From the NCBI GenBank assembly GCA_034359265.1, contig CP136896.1, positions 12,865,501 through 12,929,500 on the forward strand: a stretch of 64,000 nucleotides of DNA. Reading direction: 5' to 3'. The position numbers and the translations under genes are program-made. The notes under the pieces are model-generated. The model worked only from the letters and a program-made list of their open reading frames with translations, did not search any database and had not been told where the DNA came from. Below are positions 45,056 through 55,712 of this stretch, one piece after another. This DNA is from Canna indica. Taxonomy: Eukaryota; Streptophyta; Magnoliopsida; Zingiberales; Cannaceae. Within the stretch, counting starts at the first letter, position 1; each line of letters starts with the position of its first letter.

Positions 45056-46615
45056 TGTTGGCTTTAGGTTTTCAACCATAGCCTTAATCTCGGTCTTGAT
45101 GGTTTTGATGATAACAAACATGGAACTAATGATTTTATTGAGAATATCTTTCAAGTTCCATATCGACTAGCGTTCGATGTCCTTGATCGAATAAATCGAA
45201 GAAATCACAAAATCGGAAGGACATTAATCGTCGCGCTCGGGTTCGTCGCGGAAGTTTCTCGAAGATCGACGAGTGCACCCAAGTCGCTTGGATGAGTCCA
45301 AAGATCAAGTCGCTTGGATGATGCTCATTGAAAGCTAGAACCCGGAAACGAAGCGCGGAAGAAAATCGACTGAGAAAACAAACTCAGCCTATGTTCGGTC
45401 GATCGGGCGGTCGACCGAATAGGGTAAGGTAAAAGGCAGTAGCCCTATCAGTCGACTGATCGGTCGATCGGACAGAGGCTAAGCTACAGATGCAGCTTGC
45501 GTCGGTCGGTCGAAAATGAAAATGCAAGCTTCTTGCGTCTGGCGGTCGACCGGGTGGTCGATCGACCAAAGCCCAAAATGGGCAGTCGCTTGGCGGTCGA
45601 CCAGTCGATCGATCGACCTGCTGAATGCCATGACACGAGATCGCATCGATCGACCGATGGGTCGACCAAAGATCGTGGATCGCGCGATCCGCATCTAGCG
45701 GTTGACCAACCACAGGGAGAAATGAGCGGTCGATGCTGGCGGTCGAACAGTCGGTTGACCGACCATTCGACCGACAGCCTGTAACGGATAGTTTTCTATC
45801 CGTTGGCAACTGTTTCTTCAGCTGGGTATAAATATACCATCATATGATTCTTTTAACCCCCTTCCTCATCTTCTACATCCTTCATTGAGCATTCTAAGAG
45901 GAAGATTTGAAGCCTTCCAAAAGATCTAAAGCGCGCTCTGCTTCTTCCGCAAACATCTTCTTCAAGCGCACAAGCTTGGCTCAACTCAGGTTTCGACCGA
46001 GTTCTACCTCCTGAAGAGTTGAAGGTGCCAAAGGCTTACTAAGGAGCTTGTACTATTGGTTTTACTCTAAGCTCCTTGGATTGTAATTTTTACCTGTTAT
46101 TTAACGTTTTATTTGTATTTGTGTGTAAAGACCTTGTGTTAGGTCTTGTTGTGTAAGTGGTTACCTTGCAAGGTGTAAAGCCACTTGTGTGTGTAAACGT
46201 AGTTGTTATTGTGATTAGTTTAGTTGTCCCTTAGGGTTAAGGTGGAAGAGGACTCTCGATAAAAAGACGGTGACTTTGGGGTGTGGAAGTGCCTTAGGTC
46301 AAGAGTGCGTCTCTTCGGTGAAAAGTCCTCGTGTCTAACGAAAACGTAAACTAATTTAGTAAAACTAGTTTGGAAATCCTAAGCGGGGTGCTTAGGTAGT
46401 GGAGTAGGCATTGGGGCCGAACCACTGTAAAATCTCTGTGTTTGCATTGATTTGTTGATTGTTTTAATTGCCTTAATTATTTATCACTTCCGCATCAAAT
46501 CATTCAATCGTTCTTAGCCTAATGAATTAAGTAATCGACTAAAATTAGAATTTAGGCTAATCGTTTTAATAAACATACTATTCACCCCCCCTCTAATATC
46601 GTCATTTTGCCCACA
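45056..46615 (+). repeat. 5' LTR of the gag-only SIRE-type element
   Basis: TGTTGG...CCCACA, 1,560 bp. The part 45395-45775 is a dense GGTCGACCG/CGATCGACC array that yields spurious Ser/Thr/Asp-rich frames on both strands. TATAAATATACC near 45828 is a good TATA box candidate, followed about 35 bases on by CATCTTCTACATCC. Confidence 0.9.
45826..45838 (+). promoter_or_regulatory. Candidate LTR TATA box
   Basis: GTATAAATATACC is preserved in the 3' LTR at about 52148-52160 and as TTATAAATATCAC near 44226 in the truncated element's LTR, at the same distance after the TCGA-rich array. Confidence 0.6.
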
Positions 46616-46631
46616 TTGGGTATCAGAGCGG
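46616..46631 (+). other. Primer binding site (initiator tRNA-Met type)
   Basis: TTGGGTATCAGAGCGG directly after the LTR end; TGGTATCAGAGC is the canonical iMet-complementary site of plant Ty1/copia elements, here with one extra G. Confidence 0.85.
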
Positions 46632-46683
46632 GTTTGTAGATTGAGATTTCACCATCCATTCTACACCTTGTCTCGATCTCGAA

Positions 46684-48105
46684 ATGGCTCTAGAGTCGGT
46701 AGCGTCTTCACCCCCTAGGTTCGATGAATCAAACTTTGGTCTATGAAAATCTAGGATGTACACATTTCTGAAGACTAAAGGTTTTGGTGTATTTAACATG
46801 TTACATTGGGAATTTATTGAACCTAAGGTTGATATGCATGCATAGAGTGAAATGGATAAGAAAATGTTTAAGTATAATGGAGATGCCATGAATTTCATAC
46901 TTTGCACATTACCAAATGGCATACTAGAAAAAGTCATGCATTGTTCTTCGGCTCATGATTTATGGACTAGTTTAAATGTTTTATACGATCATGCCAAAAC
47001 CAAAGAGATTAACACTTTTAATGATGGTGGTGATGACAATAGTCACTCACCTACTACTAATATTGGTTTTGATGTCCATAGCTCTTCTAGTCAAAGAAGT
47101 AGCACCAAGAGCCGAAAAAGAAAAGTAATCTGTCATGCTTGCAAAGAAAAGGGGCATGTGAAAAAAAAATGCCCAAGCATGATGAACAAAGCAAGGAAGA
47201 GATCAAGTGCTTCTACCTCTACGTCTGATTCACTCGAAGCATCCTCTATTCATGACTACGAAGCTACTTCCAAAGTGAGCCTCAAAATTGCTAATGATGA
47301 GGTACACTCTTTCGCTTTTAGTCATAATAATGATAATAATAGTACTAACTCTTCTAGTTCATTCAATATGTCATATGAAGAACTAGTTGAGGAATGTCAA
47401 TAATTGCATGTCTTGCTTATGAAAAAGAACAAGGAAAACAAAAAATTGAAGAAAGAAAATTCAACACTTAGCTCTCAATTAAATGATGTAAAATTAGAAA
47501 ATGAAAAGCTAAGAATTAATGTCCCCAATCCATGCCATGATACTTTAAATATTGACACTAAGGAGTTGAAAAATAAAAATGACATATTGAAGAATGAAAA
47601 TAGCATGTTGAAAACTCAATTGCATGCTATTCATAAATTCATGAATGATATGAAAAATGAGATGTTGACCTTGAGTAGGAAAGTTAACACTTCCTCTTAT
47701 AATTCTAAGAATCAAAATGTCTCATTTAAGAACTCAAAAAATAAAAATGCTCATGTAAAGAATGCTAAGGTTCATCATTATTCTCATACTAAGCATTCTA
47801 CACCTAAACCTCATATTCAAAAGAAGAATGTATCTTTTAAGAATGCTCATGCTCAATCTAGTTCAAATGACAAGCATTCTAAAGATAAATCTCATGTCCA
47901 TAACAAAAACAAAAAGAAATTTAATGGACATTGCTTTTGTTGTGGTATATTTGGGCATGCCATTCATGATTGCGCATTTAAAAAAAATCCAAGTGTTACT
48001 AAGACACTTTGGATTCCTAGGCCAACTCACCCCCAAGGACCCAAAGCTATTTGGGTACCAAAGATTTCATCTCCTTTTGTAGGTGGAGCTACCACACAAG
48101 GATGA
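46684..48105 (+). pseudogene. SIRE-type Gag with coiled coil and two CCHC knuckles
   Basis: One frame of 474 codons, from MALESVASSPPRFDESNFG to the stop at 48103-48105. It has three internal stops: TGA 46744-46746 and TAG 46843-46845, both where Trp is expected (NFGL-W-KSRM; HA-W-SEMDKKM), and TAA 47401-47403. LEKVMHCSSAHDLWTSLNVLY is the UBN2/retrotran_gag core. CHACKEKGHVKKKC (about 47134) is the first zinc knuckle; a coiled coil rich in Lys, Asn and Leu follows (47410-47690); CFCCGIFGHAIHDC (about 47935) is the second. The conserved KAIWVPK tail precedes the stop. In full SIRE elements protease would follow in the same frame; here it does not. Confidence 0.92.
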
Positions 48106-51100
48106 ATGAGAAGTGGTGTATTGGAGTTGACCATGGACTTGAATGATGAATCTATCATTGGTTGCAACTTCAAGCTACCTTGATGCCTTAGGTAAAGTTG
48201 ACATCAAAACTATTCCAGTATCATCTCCTATATCTCTTTACTTTATCTAAGTTGGAGTTTTGATACATGCTTAAAATTGATCGATTTTCCCCGCTCTTAA
48301 TTTATTTCAAAAACATTTTTAATTTTTGATTTCCCGGTCTCTTCGGAGACCCCGGTGGCCTGTAAAGGGCCTAAGCGACCCTGCGATTTTAAATCGTAGG
48401 CTAATTGTGGCCTTTCGATTTTCAACCAATAGGAAGGGTTGGAGATTTTATGTTTTAAAATTTTATATTTTGAGATCTCTTGATTCATTTTGTTATCATG
48501 AATAATTTCTTTAAAAATGAATCCATGCTATTTAGTGAAATTGAAGTTGATAAATGATACTTGATTTTTCTCTTCACTATTTAGTTTGATAGCTTGCATG
48601 TAGATTTGATTTCATTTTCTATTTATAAAATATACTTGCAAGTTATGAGTATTTTAGGAAGGCTAATTAGAAAGAAAAAGATTAGTTTGGCTAAACTTTC
48701 ATGAATTAGGTATAACTTCAATTAATTCAAAATCCTAGTGTTATACCTTATTAGTTAAGCTTAAACTATGTCTCTATACTCATGATTAAAATTACATGTA
48801 AAATTCTTGATTTCTCATGAGTAGGTAGAATATTAGCACTTAGACAAATTTCATCAAATGAAACTTGCTCTAGGTTGATACTTGCTATTAGTGACATTTT
48901 TTTAAGATCAAACTAGTTAAACTTGTTTAGGGACCTTATGCCTCAAATGGTTCACATCTTGATCCCTTCGATTCATTATGATATCATGACACCTTATTTA
49001 AAAATGAATATCTACTACCTAGCATAGGTTAAGGTTTTTAAATGTAAAATTATTTTGAACCTTGCTATTTAGTATGTTAGCTTGCTAGTTGACATATCAT
49101 TTTATTATGATTCTAATGATGTCTACTTGCAAGTTATGAATGTAAATGAAAGACTATGTTATCTAAAAGAAAATAAAAAAGAAAATAAAAAGTTGGGCAA
49201 AGTTTCAAAAAAAAAAGTTATGAATTTGATTTTGCAAAAATATTAATATAATTCTTAAATATGCATGCTTTAATGATGTCTCTATATGCTCATGATTGAT
49301 TATGCATGATAAATATTTGATCTTTCATGAGTAGAGAAAATAATTTGATAACTTACGCAATTTCATTATAACCTTGATTGAATGAAACTTGCTCTAGGTT
49401 AAATTCTTCCTTGGAAACTTCATGTTAAGTTAAAATTTGATGAACATATTTAAGATACACATATCACATAAGTCTAGAAAGTTAAAATTAAAAATTCATG
49501 TCTAGATGAACAATGTGATATCTATATCACTTTAGGGGACTTAAGCTTGAAAAACTTGATCCAAGTCAACAAACCACAATTGGTATCAATTGACTTGGAT
49601 ATTTCATTTTAAGTCCAAATCTTCATAAACATGTTTAGGAATAGGTATGATATGTTTCCATGCTCTTAAGATGACAAAATTCATATGAATATAGATAAAA
49701 TGACAATAGAGGTTAAGTCTTGCTTACCTCTCTTGAACTATGTTGACCCAAGTCAACAAGTTGACTTAAATATCTCATTTATGATCCATATTTGAGAAAC
49801 ATATTTAGATTTACTCATGTTAGGTATCCATAGGTTTGAATTTGAAAAATCATGAGTAAATGTTAAGATTGAAACTTAGCAAGTTTCATAAAAACTAGTT
49901 TAGTTTTGAATGAAACCATGCTAGGTTGATATCTTGATTTAAGGACAAAATTTTCATTTCAAACTTGACATATACTCTTAACATGACCATCATGTGATGT
50001 CATGAAAGTTTGAATGAAAATTGAACAAGCATTAAGAATAACTGAAAATTACAAAAATATCACTTCACTCTACATTTGGTATCTATTTTCAGTTATTTCT
50101 AGAAACATATAAAAAATTAATTTTGAAATGATTCTTGAAGCTACACCTTCATTGAAAAATCTAGAATGTTGTGTAAAAATTTTAAAAAGTTTCATCAAGA
50201 ATCTAATTTTTAGTGAAATTTTGAAGTTGGATTTCCAAAAATGAAAAGTATCATCTTTTAAAATATCAATTCTTTTAATACTTTGATTTTTGGGGAAATT
50301 TCAAATGAAAGTTGGTGTATACCATTTTGATTATGTTTCTAATACCATTCACTCCATTGATTGAGTAAAATCATTTCTAGGAATGATTTTGAATTCTTGA
50401 ATGATAGCTAGAAACTATATTTGGTATGTTTTGATTAGAATCGATATAGGATGAGAAAAAAATGGACTTCGATATTTAAACTCATTTTGAGTTCAATCTT
50501 GCTACATGCATTTCAAATTACTATTCAATAATTGGTATCAAAATTTACATCCCATAAATGGTATCAAAATGAGCATTCTATATTTGGTATCAAATCTTTC
50601 ATCCAAAAATTGGTTTCAAAAATATTTGTCAAAAATATAATTTTGAATAAACTTAAAAGGGTGATTTTTGAAAACTAGAAGTATAGGTTGACTTAAGTTA
50701 ACAAAGTAAGTTAAAAATCTTATCTTAAGCCCAAACTTAATTCATAGACTTATACTATCTCATGTTTGATGTCTTGATGCATAAATATGAGAAAACATGA
50801 GTAGATAACAAATCTTGAGACTTAACATTTTCATAGTTTGCATGCTTAATTCAAATGAAAACATGCTAAGTTCATATTTGGATTAAATGACATTAGTTTC
50901 AATTCAAACTTGATATATATGAGTTAAAATAAGCATATCTTGGTTCTTTGAAAGTTTGAATGAAATTTAAAAATGTCATGAAAAAAGAAACAACATTCAT
51001 ACTTAAATGCATAAATGCTTTACTTTTGAATTATATCTATCTTTTCCATATCATGTATGATTTTGTTTCTATCATATATTTGTTTTTCCATCCTTTGGTT

Positions 51101-51403
51101 GAGATTTTCAAGTTTCATGAAAATAATCCTTAGAGTCTCAACTTCATGAAACTTTAATTGTGTTTCATCCCTTTGATTAGATAGTATCTCTTGCCCTTTT
51201 TGATTGATGTCAAAAGGGGGAGATGAGTATGGGAAAAGGGGGAGAGAAGTATAAGAAAAATGGGAGGAAAATATAGGAAATCTATGCATATAGATAGGGA
51301 GAGTTTATCTCATAAATATGCATGTTGATAGGGAGAGAAATCCCTTAGTTGATATCATTATATGCCTTAATAATATATTTTCTTAAGGATGTTTGTCATC
51401 ATC
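48106..51403 (+). other. Long non-coding interior of the gag-only element
   Basis: About 3.3 kb of AT-rich DNA with no open frame of note and no pol motif. Four diverged paragraphs recur (about 48780-48900, 49290-49410, 49845-49985, 50785-50925), each with CATGAGTA, then TTGAATGAAAC..TGCTaGGTT, then an AAACTTGATATATA-like phrase. Text equivalent to the right half recurs in inverse at 56968-58330, so this region is a family feature rather than random loss. Confidence 0.7.
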
Positions 51404-51417
51404 AAAAAGGGAGAGAT
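51403..51417 (+). other. Polypurine tract
   Basis: AAAAAGGGAGAGATT immediately before the 3' LTR; the truncated relative has GAAGGGGGAGAT at the same place. Confidence 0.75.
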
Positions 51418-52935
51418 TGTTGGCTTTAGGTTTTCAACCTTAGCCTTAATCTTGGTCTTGATGGTTTTGATGATAATAAACATGGAACTAATGATTTCAT
51501 TGAGAATATCTTTCAGGTTCCATATCAACTAGCATTCAATGTCCTCGATCAGATAAATCGGAGAAATCGCAAAATTGGAATGACATTGATCGTCGTGCTC
51601 GGGTTCGTCGCGGAAGTTTCTCGAAGATCGAAAAGTGCACCCAAGTCGCTTGGATGAGTCCAAAGATCAAGTCGCTTGGATGGTGCTCGTTGAAAGCCGG
51701 AACCCAAAAACGAAGCGCGGAAGAAAATCGGCTGAGAAAACAAACTCAGCCTATGTTTGGTCGATTGGGCGGTCGACCGAATAGGGTAAGGTAAAAGGCA
51801 GCAGCCCTATCGGTCGACCGGACAGAGGCTAAGCTGCAGACGCAGCTTGCATCAATTGACTGATCGATCGACCGAAAATGAAAACGCAAGCTTCTTGCAT
51901 CTGGCGGTCGACCGGGCGATCGACCGACCAAAGCCCAAAATGGGCAATAGCTTGGCGGTCGACCAGTCGATCAACCGACCTGCTGAATTCCGCAATGCGA
52001 GATCACGTCGGTTGACCGACGGGTCGACCGACCACAAGGAGAAATGAGCGGTCGATGCTGGCGGTCGAACAGTCGGTCGATCGACCATTCGACCGGCAGC
52101 CTGTAACAGATAGTTTTCTATCCGTTGACAGACGTTTCTTCAGCTGGGTATAAATATACCATCATATGATTCTTTTAACTCCCTTCCTCATCTTCTACAG
52201 CCTTCATTAAGCATTCTAATAGGAAGATTTGAAGCCTTCCAAAAGATCTAAAGTGCGCTCTACTTCTTCTGCGAACATCTTCTTCAAGCGCACAAGCTTG
52301 TCTCAACTCGGGTTTCGATCGAGTTCTACCTCCTGAAGAGTTGAAGGTGCCAAAGGCTTGCTAAGGAGCTTGTACTATTGGTTTTACTCTAAGCTCCTTG
52401 GATTGTAATTTTTACCTGTTATTTAACGTTTTATTTGGATTTGTGTGTAAAGACATTGTGTTAGGTCTTGTTGTGTAAGTGGTTACCTTACAAGGTGTAA
52501 AGCCACTTGTGTGTGTAAACGTAGTTGTTACTAGGATTAATTTAGTTGTCCCTTAGGGTTGAGGTGGAAGAGGACTCTCGATAAAAAGGCGGTGACTTCC
52601 GGGTGTGGAAGTGCCTTAGGTCGAGAGTGCGTCTCTTCGGTGAAAAGTCCTCGTGTGTAAGGGAAACATAAACTAATTTAGTAAAACTAGTTCGAAAATC
52701 CTAAGCGGGGTGCTTAGGTAGTGGAGTAGGCATTGGAGCTGAACCACTATAAAATCTCTGTGTTTGCATTGATTTGTTGATTGTTTTAATTGCTTTAATT
52801 ATTTATCGCTTACGCATCAAATCATTCAATCGTGCTTAACCTAACGAATTAAGTAATCGACTAAAATTGGAATTTAGGCTAATCATTTTAATAAACACAC
52901 TATTCACCCCCTCTAGTGTCGTTATTTCGTCCAAA
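51418..52935 (+). repeat. 3' LTR of the gag-only SIRE-type element
   Basis: 1,518 bp, the same start as the 5' LTR. It is shorter mainly because the TCGA-rich array (51760-52110) has lost a few repeat words. It ends in CCAAA followed by TGATA. Confidence 0.9.
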
Positions 52936-52940
52936 TGATA

Positions 52941-53350
52941 GATTTGTTAATTTCGTCAAAGTATGGTTTAGATTTGTCAATTTTCCCATCAAACTATTAT
53001 GTTTACCACTAAAATGTTGAGTGGCACTGCGTGACGATATGGATGAAAAGTTCATCTAATATTACTAAAAATAATAAAATCACTTCACCAAACCTTTTTT
53101 TAAAAATATCTTCTTAATTTTAAAAATTTATGAAAAATTGTGCCCCCTTATATTCTCAATACTCACTCCACCTCTTTGCATCACTGTGGCAAACAATAGA
53201 AACATGTGTTTGATATATGAGATCACACATCTTGTTTACAAACACCACCCTTTGGTGGTCATCCAATCCATATCCCAAAAAAAACTTTTTATATTATGGA
53301 TTGTGTGCAAACTTCTTAAGCACATCTGCTTCCTCCATGCCACTAAAACT
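52941..53350. other. Right piece of split MULE end and flanking sequence
   Basis: GATTTGTTAATTTCGTCAAAG continues the interrupted text at 45055. Beyond about 53010 there is no recognised feature; frames at 53138-53504 have no known motif. Confidence 0.4.
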
Positions 53351-54690
53351 GAGTGTAATACCCATGCTAATTTTATTTAAAATTTTGAATTTCAACAAGA
53401 AATCGGGATGTGCGTTGGAGAGGGTTGAGTGGATCATCGGAAGTCGTTATCAAAGGTATGACCCCTACGCGTGGGAAATTTATCTTAATGTAGAAAGAAT
53501 TTGACTTTGGGTTCTAGTCGGGCCCGAAAACCATTTGGTATGCAGTTTGGTTGAGTTGAGGGATAACTTAAGTCAAAAATCAATTAGAGGGACATTATAG
53601 TAATTTGGCCATAAGTGATGAAAAAAAGAGAAAGGGGGGCTGACCGTACGGCTCCAAGAGAGGAGTCGCACAAAGCCCAAGAGAAGAGAGGAGGAGAGTT
53701 GAACACTCAAGGAGGTGAAGCCGATAGATCGTCACGGAAGACATCGTCGTGCTTGCTCGTCAGAGCTCTCCTTCTCGACGGGATCATCCTAAGGTGAGTG
53801 GTGGTTGTTTATCCCCTTAAGGTGCGGTTGAGCATGCTTAGAAGAATTTGGAATTTTTCCGATAACTCTTGATTTGATGAATTGTTGATTCAAAAGTTCA
53901 AAATTTTTAGAGGGTGTGCCTCCTCTAAGGTGTTCGGTTGGATTAGGACAGGAGGAGGACATGTTTAGGGCCGGTGTTATGAACATGTGGTTGTAGAATT
54001 TTGATGTACCTGTGTTGTTCAATTTTGGAATTTTTACGAACCTTCCAATACCTCATCGATTGTGGTGCAGGTTGGGGTTGAAAGGAGTATTGTCTGCTTT
54101 CCCTATAAGGGTTGGTCAAATAGAGCAAAACTAGGAGTTGGGAGGGTCGGTTGTGGTCCCTTGACGATGATGAGAAGTTTGGTCTTCGTTGGTTAGGTTT
54201 TCATGCAAATTTAAACTCTGGTTGTTGAAATTTTTTGAGGCGTAACTGGGATTATTTTGGTCGAATTTTTGCATAATGTTTGACATGTCTAAATTTTGGT
54301 TTTTGTATACCTTGTGTTGAAATTGAGGAGGAGGTTTGTAAGCCGAGTTACTAACGATTTCATGCTAAAATTTTAAGCTGAAATTTGCATAATGTAGTTT
54401 GAATTTCGATATTGAATGTTGCTGAAAAATTTAAGCTGAAATTGGTATATTGTGGCCAGATGGTAACACTAATTTAGTATTGAAACTTCTCGGCCTAAAA
54501 GGCCTATCGTATACTAAAAATTTCGGTAAAAAGGGGGTTGTAGTATTGCTGAAATTTTCAGTTTAGTATGAATTCTACATAGCTAAAATTTCTTGATTTT
54601 GATGGCTACAGTGAATTTGATTTCATAACATCAATTGCATGTTAGAATCCAAGTATTCTCGTCGATGCGTACGTGAAACGTATCAACTCA
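53351..54690 (+). mobile_element. Probable gypsy-type LTR piece (TGTAATACCC start)
   Basis: TGTAATACCCATGCTAATTTTA at 53351 has the form of a Tekay/Del LTR start. Then come TCGGGCCCGAAAACCATTTGG, CAATTAGAGGGACATTATAGTAATTTGG (both in U3 style), a GC-richer leader at 53615-53790 and a long U5-like part. No CA end or second copy of the putative CTGAG duplication was found, so the 3' limit is arbitrary. The open frame 53615-53797 is likely leader sequence. Confidence 0.45.
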
Positions 54691-54724
54691 TCATGATTAA
54701 TTTATTTTCTAAATTTGTGGATGT

Positions 54725-54858
54725 CGGTGCGAGTCCACAATGGATGATTCCAGCGCGAGTCCAAAGTGGACGATTCTGGCGCGAGTCAACCATGAACGAT
54801 TTGGCCGCGAGTCCACAGTGGACGATTCCGACGCGAGTCCACAGTGGACTCGCGCCGA
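54725..54858. repeat. Short tandem repeat GCGAGTCCACAGTGGACGATTC, five units
   Basis: Units of about 26-27 bp, the last ending in the near-palindrome CGCGAGTCCACAGTGGACTCGCG (54833-54855), which can fold on itself. Confidence 0.85.
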
Positions 54859-54877
54859 TACAACTAATTAACATTAA

Positions 54878-55030
54878 ACCCTAATCAACTAATTAATAAT
54901 AATTAACTAATTAATTAACAATAATTTAACTAATTAACAATAAAAAATTTTAAAAAGGATTTAATTAAACCCTAATAAAACTACGATTAAGGTTTAATTA
55001 AACCCTAATTGCATGGTTTAACCCTAATCC
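54878..55030. repeat. AAACCCTAAT-rich stretch
   Basis: AAACCCTAAT or close variants occur about five times among TTAATTAA runs. This resembles plant telo-box or telomere-like text but is not a telomeric array. Confidence 0.5.
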
Positions 55031-55059
55031 AACATTAAGTATAGTAGCCGACATCAGCT

Positions 55060-55690
55060 GGTTATTGCTGCATTGGGCCGAATACAATCGGCCCCAAATC
55101 ATGGCGCCGACATGGATGCCAGTGCCTTGTCCAGTGTCGGCGACCGTCTGATCGCCGACACTGGACGCTGGTGTGGAGAGGGCCGAAGAAATCCGGTGGG
55201 GAGAGGAGGGAATGCAACTTAATGGAGAGGAGGAGGAGGTGCTTACTGGTGGGGAGAGGGACACCGATGGCAACTGACGGTGGCGGGAATAGGCAGCGAC
55301 AGACGGCGGCGATAACAGGCGACAATGACGACAACAGAGAAGAAAGAGGAAGGGTCGGGTGCGAACGCAAATAAAAAGGAATTTCACTGATGGCTCGCTC
55401 GCCGTCGAAACACCGTGGATTATTAATTTTAGTATCACCGACGGCTGGCCCTCTCTAAGCCGTCGGTGAAGAGTGTTTTACTTTCGCGCCGCGTTCGCAG
55501 CATTAATTAATAAGTGACGACCGCTTCTAGCCGTGGCTAATGACTTATTCATATCGCTGACGACTCTCTCACCCCCGCTAAGTCGTGGCTAATAACTTAT
55601 TTTATTTCACGTCTCGTGCGCGCCATCAACTATGAGTGACGGTCTTAGGCGGCCGTATGCGAATTGCGGCTGATTTGATTCTAGTAGTGT
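55060..55690. mobile_element. One end of a CACTA (En/Spm) transposon
   Basis: The right tip reads GATTTGATTCTAGTAGTG, the inverse of CACTACTAGAATCAAATC, a standard CACTA terminus. The last 300 bases carry repeated sub-terminal words (CGACGGCT, AGCCGTCGG, TAGCCGTGGCTAA, TAAGTCGTGGCTAAT) in both orientations, the usual TNPA-like binding arrays. The partner end was not found, so the element is truncated or obscured. Confidence 0.8.
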
Positions 55691-55712
55691 AATTGAAAGA
55701 AATCGAAAGTAC

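Larger units (their letters stand above)
45056..52935 (+). mobile_element. Complete non-autonomous SIRE-type Ty1/copia element, gag only (7,880 bp)
   Basis: 5' LTR 45056-46615 and 3' LTR 51418-52935 share starts (TGTTGGCTTTAGGTTTTCAACC) and most of their length. Target duplications are GGATA (45051-45055) and TGATA (52936-52940), one mismatch; comparison with 60459-60466 shows GGATAG was the target, so the right copy has mutated. A tRNA-iMet type primer site follows the 5' LTR and a purine tract precedes the 3' LTR. The 4.8-kb interior has a decayed gag (46684-48105) and then 3.3 kb of non-coding DNA: no protease, integrase, RT or RNase H is present. It must have used enzymes from a related full element. 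The 3' LTR end reads CCAAA where CCAACA is expected. Confidence 0.92.

Noticed and set aside
45384..45809. Overlapping frames in both strands rich in RSTDRS words
   Set aside because: Artefact of the TCGA palindromic array; both strands read alike.
54466..55690. CACTA element bounded by TAA duplications with left tip CACTAATTTAG
   Set aside because: Beyond CACTA the left tip does not match the right terminus and the following DNA reads like LTR text; probably coincidence.
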